From: Membranipora membranacea
Lineage: Eukaryota > Bryozoa > Gymnolaemata > Cheilostomatida > Membraniporidae
Reading direction: 5' to 3'
Assembly (NCBI GenBank): GCA_914767715.1
Contig: OU612071.1
Coordinates: forward strand, 9,223,493-9,287,492
Length of the DNA stretch: 64,000 nucleotides
Within the stretch, counting starts at the first letter, position 1, and each line of letters opens with the position of its first letter. The position numbers and the translations under genes are program-made. Positions 1 to 12,800 of this stretch are shown in pieces. The notes under the pieces were generated by a model. It was not told the origin of the DNA and did no database searches. It saw only the letters and a list, made by a program, of their open reading frames with translations.

Positions 1-125
1 CAGTTACAATCAGATGTATATTTCAACACTTCTTTAGCTGGCCTCCCTTAATTTTATGAATGTGCAAGTATTCCTGCAACAATGTAGGAGGAGGAGAATG
101 GCAATATGAATCTCTATCCGATAAC

Positions 126-312
126 CACACTGACATGGAGATTACAATATTAACACGTGTATCTCTGATCGTTAGAGTCAATTTAGAAAGAGTACCTGAC
201 ATGTACCCACCCCTTATTAGTAAAATTAAACTCGGGTCCAAATACCTTGTGATGGTACTCATGCTAAGTGAATTAGTTCACTCTTTATTGATCAGAGATA
301 TAAATGCAATAG
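126..312 (+). mobile_element. family-A MITE, copy 1 (right end truncated)
   Basis: Non-autonomous element with ~45-bp imperfect terminal inverted repeats (CACACTGA ... GTATCTCTGATC). Core has GTACCCACCCCTTATTAG and CCTTGTGATGGTACTC. No coding capacity. In the MICAL intron beyond exon 31. Confidence 0.85.
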
Positions 313-647
313 AAGCCTTGTCCTTGTCCTTGGGGGGGGGGGGGGGGAAGGGTAGACTTGTATGTTTGGACATCATATGAAAAGTTGTCTTCTAGTTTGT
401 AGTTGTAATCTATATACTACATATCCTTCACATTATTACCGAAAAAGTTCCGTTGAATCAATTTCTTTTTATTTAATTGCCTATGAAAGCTCAAAGTGAT
501 GTAGATTAGAAAGAGGACAAAATAGCAGACAATCTGGCATATGATATCCAAAAATACAAGGCTACCCCAAAACAAAAAAAGGAATCGCGTGACAAGGCTA
601 ATACAATAGTATATCATGTCATCAGCGTGTCTGATAATTCAGCTTAC

Positions 648-800
648 TGCGAGGTAATTTGTTGAGTTCTGGCACATCATCTTCGGAATCACTCGATGAG
701 TCAAATGTAATCTTAGTCAGCGATTTATCAAGGGTCAAGATCTTTCTCTGACCTGGTGACGCGCTGCCGGCAGCTGAACTTGGAAAGTTAGGAGATTTAC
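648..800 (-). CDS. MICAL: MICAL exon 31 (last visible exon)
   Basis: Encodes [20 protein letters not shown] and an acidic Ser-rich stretch ending PELNKLPR. Phase 1 in, phase 1 out at a GTAAGC donor, so at least one more exon lies beyond the left edge. Confidence 0.78.
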
Positions 801-3800
801 CTGGAAATTGAAAGTCTTTTGATCATACAACATCAAAAAGATACAATCAATCCTATGTTGGGCATTTTTATCTATATATAGTGCATAATTGATGCATAAG
901 CATATTGATCAATTGTATACTTCAACACTTGCTATGAATTTGAGCATAGAGGCTGCAGATTTATTTAGAACTAGAGGAGCACCGTGGAAATGGGTATGGG
1001 CATCAACAGCATCAATCATCAGTAGATGGGTCAATCAAAAAGACAGTCTACGGAACTACCCGATGATCCCAATGTCTTAATCAGGCAAATCAAGGTGTAT
1101 TATCAGAGCAATGCAAAAGGAAAAGAGAAAATCAATTTCAGCTGTTGCAAGGCCTTGATAATGTTGAGCTCGCGGCCTGAACAAGTTGGCTACTTTGCGG
1201 CAGTGCATCTGTGGCATTTATAGTCAGGCAGTGTAACTTATGATAAATTTTTGTCAGATTTGCATGGTAAAAATATTTGATGCTCTACTTGGCATGAATT
1301 ATTGATGGTGGAAAAAGTGCCTCCCTTAAGGGGAGGTAACTCCCATTCTCTGCATTATGAAGTCACAGTCTCCCGGAAGTGCTTGTTTATTGTATTGCAC
1401 ACTCGGGACACTGTGACATTATAATGCAAAGAATGGGAAAGTTTATCATTAGTAACTGCCTGAGTATAACATGCAATGGTCTTTGGGTAGTCTTCAAATC
1501 AGTTATGAATCAAAGAATCCCGGATCTTAGAGCATACCTGAACCAAGAGCGCATGGAGTCTCATATATTGACTCCTCATTAGCTGCAGAAGAGCCACCAG
1601 ACCGCTGTGCGGGGGACACATTGATCCCAGAAACGGTGTGATCAAAAGTGAAATGTTCATATGTGGGGTTAGTGATGGCTGGCTTTTTACCAGCCGCCGA
1701 GGGTGGAGACGTCTTCGTTGGAGATATCCGGTGTTTAGTACCTGCTCTCTTTTTCCTGGTGGTGATGTGGCCTTTTTTGCTATTTGGTTTGAAACGCAAC
1801 AAGGGTGTATAGAATTTGTCTCCACTCTTTTCTGTTGATTTTGGTTGAGTGCATTCTGGGTTAGCGGCTGGAGTTTGAGCATTGGATTTTTGATTGCTTG
1901 ATGAGGAGCTAATTTGATCATTGCTGTTGGGTTTATCAGTTTTGAGAACAACATTCTCATATTGACTGGCACTAGAAGGAGCTTGCTTTTGTTTATTAAC
2001 ATTAAAGCTAGAAGTGGGAGGAGTTTGTCCTGCATCACAGATTTGATTGGATGAGGAGCTAGAAGAGGGAGGAGCTTGTTCCGCTTCATCGCCAAATCTG
2101 ACAGTGGGAGGAGCTAGCGTACCATCATGACGTAACGTTCCTATTGGTGACATGTTTTCTATTTCATCATCACTTGGTGTGGATATTGTGGAATATCCGG
2201 ACCCAATATCACTGTCATCAATATCACTCTCACTGTTTTGGTCGTGGTCTGAGACGGCATCCTCGGGTGGGGAATCGTACCCTACAAACATGAACCATAC
2301 ATAAAACTACATACTGATATATTTATATTCGTTTGTTTAAAGAGGTTTCCTGGAAAGTTTAAAGATAACGGAGTAGTTAAAAAGTAACTTGTTGACCTGA
2401 TATGAAGGGATATGTACCATTGTGTGAAGGATCGGTTCGGATAGGACAATGGAAATGAGGATGCTCCATAGGGTGGGACTCGGTGGTGTTCAGCATGAGG
2501 AGACAAGGATCTGAATGTTTTTCTCTGTTGAGATAGGGAAATGTCTGGTTAGAGTAATTCTTAAAGGTGTCAAAATAAATTGCCAACATAAGGTAAAAGC
2601 AGGCTTGTTTCACTGAATAAAAATATCAATAATCGATGTGAGATCCGATTCACATTAGCTCTCAACTGTGTAGGGGATTTTACATGGATCATTAATAATC
2701 AATTTTAATTCAGTGGAACCTTTTGGTGTGAACATTTGCATTGAATTTTAATTGCAATGGAATTCCCCATAAAAATGCAATATTTCATAATCGAACATCG
2801 CGAACAAAATCATGATTTGGACAACAGATTAAATATGGCAGGACTTGTGGAAGGAGCTCCATTAACAAATAATGGCAAGGGGTTTACTCATGGATGGATG
2901 TGGAACTTCTTGTTATGTGGAAAATAATAAAGAGCACATATAAGCACAATAAATCAGACACCATGGAAGGTTTTGGCAGAGTCGGAAATAAAAGATGGGA
3001 GACATCCGCCAAAAGTAAATAAACAAAAAAACGAAAAATGTTCCATGACCATAAAACAATAACGGCACTCACTTTTATGTGCTCAGAAATCTTGCCAATA
3101 CATAAAAATGTGAAATTTTTAAGTGACAGTCCTACTAGGCCATGTTTGGTATGGTTTTAAAGATCTCAGGCTGAAAAGTCATTGGGGCATATGAAATAAA
3201 GCTTGTGATCCTAGTTGCAGTAAAACTGCTGCAAAGTCTGAAAAATGGGATCATAGTGGATCATTGTGATTAATTGCCTCCCCCTGACCACTATAATCCC
3301 TGCTTAAATATCTAAAAAAAAGTTTAAATGCTATTTTCCACAATTTTCATTTGTTTATTATTTTTATTTGCCCTATGAACTCCAATATTAGATTTACTGG
3401 GATAATATATCCACTTTTCTAATAGGACTGTCACTTTAGCCACAAAACCACCATTGCAAAGCAAGAACTGTAAAAGTTTCAACCCTTGAAATGATGCAAG
3501 TTAACTTATAACCAGCAAAGGTCTCTTACCAACTAAAGAAGTGTCCACATACAGTGGTTCTGTAAAGACATCAATGCATGAAATTTATGACACCAAATTG
3601 CGGACAAATTGTAGTGTTTTTTATTATGCATCTAAGAAATGTACACTAGCCTATAGTCAAGTATAGTCATGATTGCAAATTTCTGTCAGCACTCACCTTC
3701 TAGAAAGAACTTCAGCCCTATTCTCCCAAACATTATTAATCCTAACTGCAGCTAGTAAACTATGACTGAGCCAAAGTACTGTCACGTCCAAACAACAGTC

Positions 3801-6800
3801 AACTGTTTACTGTGAATGTCTAATAGCTCAATGTAGCACAAATGTACTTGGCTGTAGAAAGCTTTTTTTTCAGGAATGTTTAGCTTGTTATGACAATGAA
3901 ATGCTACAAGCATTATGCACATCAATATTTGTTGGTAGCTTTCAGATAGCAATTTGTATAGCAAAGATTAAAAATAATTGATCATCATTGATATCCAACT
4001 TACTCATAACTGAAGATGGTGTTTTGGGTTTCCTCTTTGTAACAAAATCATCAGAGACTCCATCAAGCTCAACTGCAAAAACATAAAAACATCAAATTCA
4101 TCTGCAGATCCTCAAGAATGCTTCAAAGACGGCAAGTTGAACATAAGAATGCTAGATTGTAAACTTGTTTAAAAATTATTTTTGAAAGTTCTCGGTGAAA
4201 AATTTTTCAAGTCCTTGTCTGTCATTCCCAAAGCGTTTTCGCATAAAAGTGTAAAGATCAACACACGAAAGTATAACAAGCGAACTTCTGGAAGACAGGT
4301 ATCCAGGAAAAGGTTTGGAACCAATATGGGTATAAAATCAGCATCACTTTGCAGGATTCAGGCCATCTCTGTTGCTCTATCACAAACGACAATAAGATAT
4401 GAACACCTTTGATAAAATGATTAAATTGAGGAAATGTCTATTTATGGCTGTGAATAGTGATTGAGCCCCTGTTATATTGAAGATTTCAAATCAGTGAGAC
4501 TTAATAAGTACTAGGTAGAGTAAAAAGGGCAGCTTGATGATATGATGTAACACAAATACTCGTACCATTCTCATAAGCACTTCGTCTGGACTGCTGACTT
4601 TTACGCTTCGATTCAGGTGTTCCCTCAGGGACTCCTGACTCACCTTCTCTCGACCCTTTGGGGACCTCATCAAGCTCAACTGCAATAATATTTAACACTT
4701 AATTTATCTGCGGACCCTCAATGATGCATTGAAGAGGGCAGGTTAAACATGTGTAAGCTAGAAACATAACTTGTTATCTTAGACTTCATTGAATTATTTT
4801 TGAAAGTTTTTGATGAAAATGTGTTAAATTTTTCTGTAGGCCCTGAATACATTCATAAAGCATTTCGCATGAAAGTGTAAATATATCAAACTTCTGGAAA
4901 TCAGGTAACCAGGAAAAAGAAGTACAAATATTGGTACGAAAACAGTGTCACTTTTCAGGTTTCAGGTGATTCCTGTTGCTCCATCACAAGCGACAATGAG
5001 ACTTGAAACCTTTGATTTATCAAAATGTCTATTTGCGATCCTGAGTAGTTATTGAGCCTTCGTTAAATATTAGGTTTCAAATTAGTGTGACAGAATAAGG
5101 ACTGGGTAGAGTAAAAAGAGCAGCTTGGAAATACAATTAAAGACATATACTCTTACCATTCTCATAAGCACTACCTCTGGTCTGTTTACTTTTACGTTTT
5201 GATTCTGGTGTGCCCTCAGGGACTTTTAGCTCATTTTTTCTCGACCTATCAGTCTTATCTGTGTGCTTCCTTCTCATAGTATCCATCACTATAGGAGAAA
5301 AACAAATAATATCAATGGTTGATTAAAAAAGAATTAAAAAAAAGGTTTAAATTAAGTCGTCACATCACATGCCTTATCCCGAAGCATGGGCGGTGAAATA
5401 TTAGTTGCAATTAGTTGCAATATCTTCAAGCTGCTCTCTGTTTGCAGGCAGGTCAGGGCACACCAGGAGGCCAACCGAACCCCAGAAGGCGATGCACTGG
5501 AGTGGGATCCGAACCCACGACATCCAACATTTGCATGCTAAAGGAGCGGCGCTCTAACCAACCAAGCCACCTTCTACTTCTACTAATGGCAAACATCCGC
5601 AACAACCCCATAGGATCTTACCCTGTATCAGCTAGGTTATGTTGGTAATTGAAATTTGAACACTGCCTCATAATTCTTTGGTGTATGCGTATCCTGCCAA
5701 ATATATGATCACGAGTCCCATGTCCCTAACTTGAGTCTGCGACTTACTGTTGGCTGGTTCATAGTCCGTGAGATTTTTACTGTCACTGGTGACGATGTCG
5801 CCCTTAGTAGACAAGCGAGCTGAGGTCACGGAGAGTTCGTCTGTGTTATTATCGTACTCTTCATCAGAAGATGAGTCAGCCGAAGGCTTGTCTTTGTCTT
5901 TCTTAAATCTGAGAGTATCACCTAAAAAGAAAGAAAATATTGTTGCCATGTGAGAAACTGCGCTTTCATTCCCATACAGTTTAAATGATTTAGAAAGTTC
6001 AAGATGATTTAAAAACACATGTCAATCTGGAATAGAATCGAGGAACAGATGCATCAGAATCGCTCCTTTCCATAAAATTGAAAATTCTGTTTGCAGTTGA
6101 AACCAAACACTGAATGAATGCATTGCTTGTGTCAGACTTGACAAGTAGTTACGTGGTGAAAACAAGCTCCGCTGCAGAAACACAACAACGTTTATACATG
6201 AGACTGGTAGCGATCAAAATAAACTAGCAACAAAACCCAGTAAAATACAGACAGAACCAACCAAATATGTTTCTACGAGCCTGGTAGAAGAATTAATTTG
6301 TATCGTCTTCATCGTGGAAATGAACAAATCAGTGGTTTCCAATGACACAATTACACAAAAGCGCAACACCACTGCTTAGCGCAGGGCCGTAGTGTAGTAA
6401 AAATGGTAGGGGAGGCAAAAGTCTGAGGCGAGTCCGAAGCATCAGCTGTAAGCTCATCCCTGAGCAATTTGAGGCATATAATAAGCAAATGGCAGTCCCA
6501 GAGGGACTGATTCTGGCGTAGATTATTCAATTATAGTGTTTTAGGCCACTGTATTTAGCTTTCTAGGGGAGGCAGTGCCTCTCTGCCTCCCCTAGAACTA
6601 CTGCTTAGTATATAGGATGCACAAGCGCGACCATTAGGATATTGAGGCACAAAACCTGCATTTATCTGCCCATTACAACATTATTACATGAGTGACCATG
6701 ACTTCAGGGTCAAATGATATAGCCTCAGAACGCTCCTAGTGTCACAATCATCCACTCAAAATGTAGTTCAAAGCAATAATTGTTATGTATTGAAGATTCT

Positions 6801-9800
6801 TATGGCTGGTTCACATTGTCCCAGATGACACTAGGATGCCATCCCAGATGCTTATCCCAGATGGTCCCAGTCACATTATAACACTCATCCCAGATAGCCA
6901 TGTCTGGCTGGCTCCGTCTGGGATAGCATCGGGAAAGTTCGTAAGCGTCAAACTTTCCCGATGCTATCCCAGACGGACCCAGACAGTCTGGGATTGTGTC
7001 ATTTCCTGGTTCACATAGACTGGGACGGCTAAATATTATCTAGTCAATGTTAACTGAAGTGTATTGTAACTGTAGTGGTTGATCGCTCTTTTTAGTTGAT
7101 CTCAACCTAATACTTGCGAGCTATTAACTGGGTACACAGACCACCACTTACCCAGACTGATAGGTACAGCAGTCTGAGCACACAGACCACCACTTACCCA
7201 GACTGATAGGGACGACAGCCAGAGTACACAGACTAACACTCAACCAGAGTAACAGGTACACATGATGACGTGATAAACTATTGCAAGTATATCTCTGATT
7301 GATAGAGAGTGAATTAATTCACTTAGTATGAGTACCACCACAAGGAATTTGGTGTGACGACCCGCGGTAATTTTCAGTAATAAGGGGCGGGTACTTGTTA
7401 GGTGCTTATACTAAATAGACTCCAACGATGAGAGATACACACATGATAATAGTGTAGTCTCGATGTCAGTGTGGGGTCTGAGCACACAGACTAACACTTA
7501 CCCAGACTAATAGGTACAGCAGTCTGAGCACACATACTAACACTTACCCAGACTAATAGGTACAGCAGTCTGAGCACACAGACTAACACTTACCCAGACT
7601 AATAGGTACAGCAGACAGAGTACCAGCAGGACTAGCAGCAGGATGAGGATCTAACACAGACTTCACATCGAGTCTGATCGGCTCGGCGGCCTGAGCAAAG
7701 AAGTTAGACTTCCTTCTATTAATCTCCTGCACAGATGACGTCCTGTAAGAGATACAGAAGGTACTGATTGATTACTCATGTCACAATAAGGAAAAGAAGG
7801 GAAGCTATGCTGTATCATTCTGCCACCAGGATAACCTTGTGCCATGGCAGCACAGGGTTGGTGGCACTGCCACCAGTTCAAGGGTTTGAAATAACAGAAC
7901 GGAGGTTTCATTTAGGACCTAATATTTCCAAATTATAGGTTTACATTGTTTTTTTTTCCAATTTAGGTAATTGAGGTCTATGTGAATAAATTCAGGCCTT
8001 ATGCGGCAGAGACGAATGTATGCCTCAACAGTTTGCACATGCACAGAGTGTTGTTGTACCTTTAGCGTAATTTATCTGTTAAGAATGTTGATACATCTTT
8101 GATACATGCTGACTTTTGACCCATACTGGGGGCTGGAGGAGGTTGTGGTCATTTTGGAATTGTCCTAGATTCTAAATAGGATGGTTGACCTAGAATCTAG
8201 ATGAGATGGCTGACCAATAAAATTTGCACATTACAACACAGGATTATGAGAAAAAGACATACGGAGATATCTGCACTTTTCTTTGCTGTTGAGACCAGGC
8301 TGAGGCTCTGCTGGATGAACTCATCTGTTGAGCTGGCTTCTGAATGGCTGAATCAGCTTTGATGCTGATTGGCTGTTTGAGTATAGACACAGGTTGTGCA
8401 GGTTGCTGATTGGCTGCTGGTTGCGGTTCTTGTTTGAGAGCTTCGGTAGGAAAGCCTGGAGCCCTTTGGGGTTTGGCTGGGGGCGTCACAGACCTCGTGA
8501 GACTGGTCTGATCATCTGAAGTAGTTGCTGTTGATGAAGTTAGTGTTGTGTGTGATCCCTGGAAGTAAAAAATGTTCAAACAAATTAAACAGGAAATTGA
8601 AACTAATACTGTAAAGTCTAATGTCTCAGACAAAATACATTGGGTCTGGATTTTGAATCACCGAAAACATCTATTTTCAAAATTTGATCTACAAAGCTGT
8701 ATGTTTAATGTCATGTAATGTGTGTTCATTTCTGCACATGGTAATGGATAACTTGAGCCCTCAAACTTTGGCTTGCCTGAGAATGAACAACAAAATATTG
8801 ACGCAATGTTAAATCATCCAACAATCTACCTAGCCAACAAAAGAAAACACATCCACAGTGAGAATTAATGGAGAGAAAGTTTTGTTTTATCTATTTTCTC
8901 ACATTAGATTGCTGTTTATGAAGCCGTTGTTTTCGTCTCCATGTTTCAGTATCTAACACATCATCTATAGAAGGTAGAGTTGTCTCCTCCATATCGGAAT
9001 CATCCCCTCCGTCTTCGTCATCTACCTCCATATCATCATCATCAGAGTCTGACTCGTAATCCTCCCAATTTGTCTGTAATAATGAATGAGCATGGGAGAT
9101 AAAGGCAAATATACATGGATAATACTACTATGGATACTTTCCAAGTACCTAAATAAGTATATCACAATGGGGCAATATGATCGCTTTGCCCTGGTTGCTG
9201 TTTTAGAAATTCCTATTACCTCCTCCTACGCTAACATAACAAATTATGCATGGTTCACAGGCCTTTGTCAAGCGTTAGAAGCCAATCTTTGAGGGCTAAT
9301 CTAGCGGGTATGAGCCCAAGTTCGGAAATAGTATTGTTTCACTTGCCCAGAATGGTAACAATATTACCAATATATCCTGTCAGGGTAAGATATGAAAAGT
9401 AACATGAACATAAAACAGAGTCAAGTCTTTGAAACAGAACAAATTTTCCAATCTTTAATACAAGTACTTACTGCACACTAAATGTATGACCTGCATGTGA
9501 TGGGATGTAATAATAGGTGAAACAGCAAAGAGCTAAGGGAGAACAAATCTGCATCATGACAATTGTCCATAGCATTAAGACTAATAAATTTTATCTGAAT
9601 TTCAAGCGAGACAAACAAGTTTTTTGGCAGACTGGACGCATGTGATTTGTTGAGATTGAATCTTATAATGTTTATTAACCATCATACTACATGATCTTCA
9701 CTACTGCTCTTCATGATAAATCAGCAGAGTATCCGCACTGATTATGATAATTAGAGACCGGCCAATCAGAGAATTTGATCAGCTGATGCAAGTCACAGCC

Positions 9801-12800
9801 CCCCTTTTTTCCACATTACCAGAACAAATAATGACATTGACAGTTGATATAGGCCACCCAGATAATGTCAAACCACCAAGATCATTTCCATATTGGTCTA
9901 CGTCTGATAGATGGGACGTGACAACACACAATCTGTTGATGATGGGGGACCACCCAGAAAGTGATAATACCCAAATAATGAGAAAATCCATATAATTAGA
10001 CCACCCAGATAATGAAACCAAGGTCACAACAATAACTGACTGGTTGAGGGCAGACCACCCAGGTTGTGTGTCTACCTAGATAATGACACCCCAGATAGTT
10101 AGCCCGAGATCACAACAATACCTGCTCAGTTGAGGGTCGACCACCCAGGTTGTGCAAAGTTTGTGCTTCCTCTGATTCTTCGTCAGCTAAATCCATCGAG
10201 CTCTCAAACTCGATCCTCTCGGGTGTCGCAAACTTTGAGGCGAGCTAAATCAGACCAGCAGTGAATCAAGCGTGCATAATTAGAAAAGCATTGAATTAAA
10301 AACATTTTGTGGGTAATAAAATGATGGATTTGAAGATTTGCGCTTGATTGGCAGTTTTCACACTAAATCATAGCTTCACACTTTTTTGTGAGACAATTGA
10401 TAAGCCATGGAGTGCGGAACTACAAACAAAACAATCTTGAATGGTTATAAATATTGTTCACACAATATAACTTGCAGAGTTGCCTTTCCTTTTGAGAATA
10501 TTAACCAATCACATCACATCCTCAATAAGAATTGACCAATGGCATAATTAGAGAGCAACTCACCTGATCATGATTAGAATTTGAGGCAGAAGGCGTTTCA
10601 AACATAATAGAATCGGGGCGACTGTTTGCAGTAGTTGAGGAGTCAGCTGTATCGAGACCTCGTTTTAGTGATTGTCTCTCCTTCCCCACATGCTGATTAC
10701 AGTAAAACCTCGCCTGACCCAGACTGCTCCTGTGTAGTGTATAACTACCCACATGTAACGATGCATCACAATAATAACACCTAAAATACAAACAGGGTCA
10801 TTAGGTAAATTATACGGACTGTAATGAAAATAATTAATTGGACTATTTTTGCTAAAAACATCAAAATCTGGAAAAACATGATATTACATTAGTCAGGTTT
10901 CACCCATAGACTTGACAATATCAATATTATAAAGTCTAAGATTTTCCCATTGACAATGTTTTTTCAATGGGTTATGCATACTATGATTCCATTCAGCGTC
11001 TTTGGAGCGACATTCACCAAAGCTCTGCTTCTTATGTCAGTCAAAATGATAAGAATGAAGTATGGTGTTGCTTGAATGCTCTAATAAATTATGATGATGA
11101 TGATTTTGGTGGTGTTATTGTAATTTACGAGCTCAACTTTTGACTAGGTTGATGGTAGTGCCGTTCCATAATCAACCAGTCTCAAACCAAATTTTAGGTC
11201 CTATTTGGTTGATAGCGGAACACCACTACAGGCTACCAGGCATTGTTTAAGCACATAAATCTACATGTTAGCGATGATGATGATGTGATGTAGAATGATT
11301 GAACCAAAATACAGGACCAACTATGGCAAATCGAGATTTTTAAACCAACTCATTTCATTTAGTAAAGTGTAACATCAATCGATCAATCATATACAGGAGA
11401 TCTTGTTGTACTAGCTTGTCGTAACAAAATTTGTTCGAACAAAGCTTGTCAACACAGGCTATTATTCTCCAAACTAATCAATATTTTTGCGAATATATAT
11501 ATTTTTTTTATGAGGTCAAAACGTTGTCATTTTTATTTGTTCATAACAATCTTATTTATATGAAAACCTCAATAAAAATGAGTAGTAATAGTTAGAGAAG
11601 CCATACCTGAAGCAGCGGCGATGGAAGAACATGCCCTCAGCGCTCTGTCTCTCCACTAGGTATATTCTCTTCTTACAGAAGAAGCAGATCTCATTCTTAT
11701 TGGGTTCTCTGTTCAGTATGACGTCCAATCCTGAAGGCTCCTCTGAGGGCTCGGCGGCGCGACGCTTCACTATCGGAGAAGGCTCGGGGGTGGACTGTAA
11801 ACAAAAATTTTTCATTTTTTGGTGGCACAATATACATATCTAGCTAATCAAAACACTCAATCAGAGACTTCAATATCTTTGTCAGTAATGATGGCTCGGG
11901 GAAGATCTAGAAAACAAAAGTAGTTTGATATTTAATTATATGTTAACAAAAACGGTTGTTGTTTTCAGGTGGGATATCGCAAAGGAGTACATATCTATGA
12001 AACACTTCAACAGCAGACTCCAGCGTTTTTGTTGCCTGCTAGTTTTCTTGTGTCATTAAATCTTAGCCTGGTCACGTGGCGGCGTGGTTATTTGTTTTAG
12101 GACAAGTGACAAGGCCATGTGACATCCCAATGGTTTGTGAGTAGATATTGTAGTATGGTATCTCATACAACGCTAAGTCCATTGAGCAAATATTGTCTAT
12201 ATTCTACTAGACCAGGTTTGGACCATTTGTCTGCATTCGGAGTTGCTCCCAAACCACTGGTCACGCCGCAGGCCAGTGGGACGGAGCAACTGGAATGCAG
12301 GCAATTGGATTAAACATCTACAGACTTTTCAGAATAACAAAACTTACAACTGGAAGGTACCCACCTGAGAGAAGATAGAGGCGACTTGACTGACTAGATT
12401 AGACCCGCGTTTACCCGGGTTAGTATTACCGATATTACCCGGCTCCATCCTCCACGAGGTCTCCCTCATCCTCACATCAATCTCCTCCAGCTTATCATAC
12501 TTGCCAGCCATCCAATCATCTACATTCAAGTAAAAATATGTAACACATTGGTTGCTTTTAAGTCATGACTTGATTTATATTCAATTCAGAAGTGGTCATC
12601 TTGAGTCAGACTCAGACTCGGAAACCAGAGAGTTGGGTTCGAGTCAGGATTTGAGTTCAGTAAATAAGTCACAAGTCATCAACTTCAATTGTGCTTCATT
12701 GAAGACCAATACATATAATAGGCACAACCTGCCGAATCGAGCTGAGCATTGAGCTGAACCTGCGCCAACATTTAAAAACAAAATTCTCCTGCAAGCAAAA

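Larger units (their letters stand above)
4074..5290 (-). repeat. ~600-bp tandem duplication carrying MICAL exons 27/28
   Basis: The blocks at about 4074-4690 and 4690-5290 match in both exon ([12 protein letters not shown]) and intron sequence (for example GTAAAAAG-GCAGCTTG, TTATTTTTGAAAGTT, CTTCTGGAA-ACAGGTA). Divergence is appreciable, so the duplication is not recent. Confidence 0.85.

Noticed and set aside
1499-2095. 198-codon minus-strand frame
   Set aside because: Shadow of MICAL exon 30 in another frame; the exon 30 frame joins its neighbours in phase.
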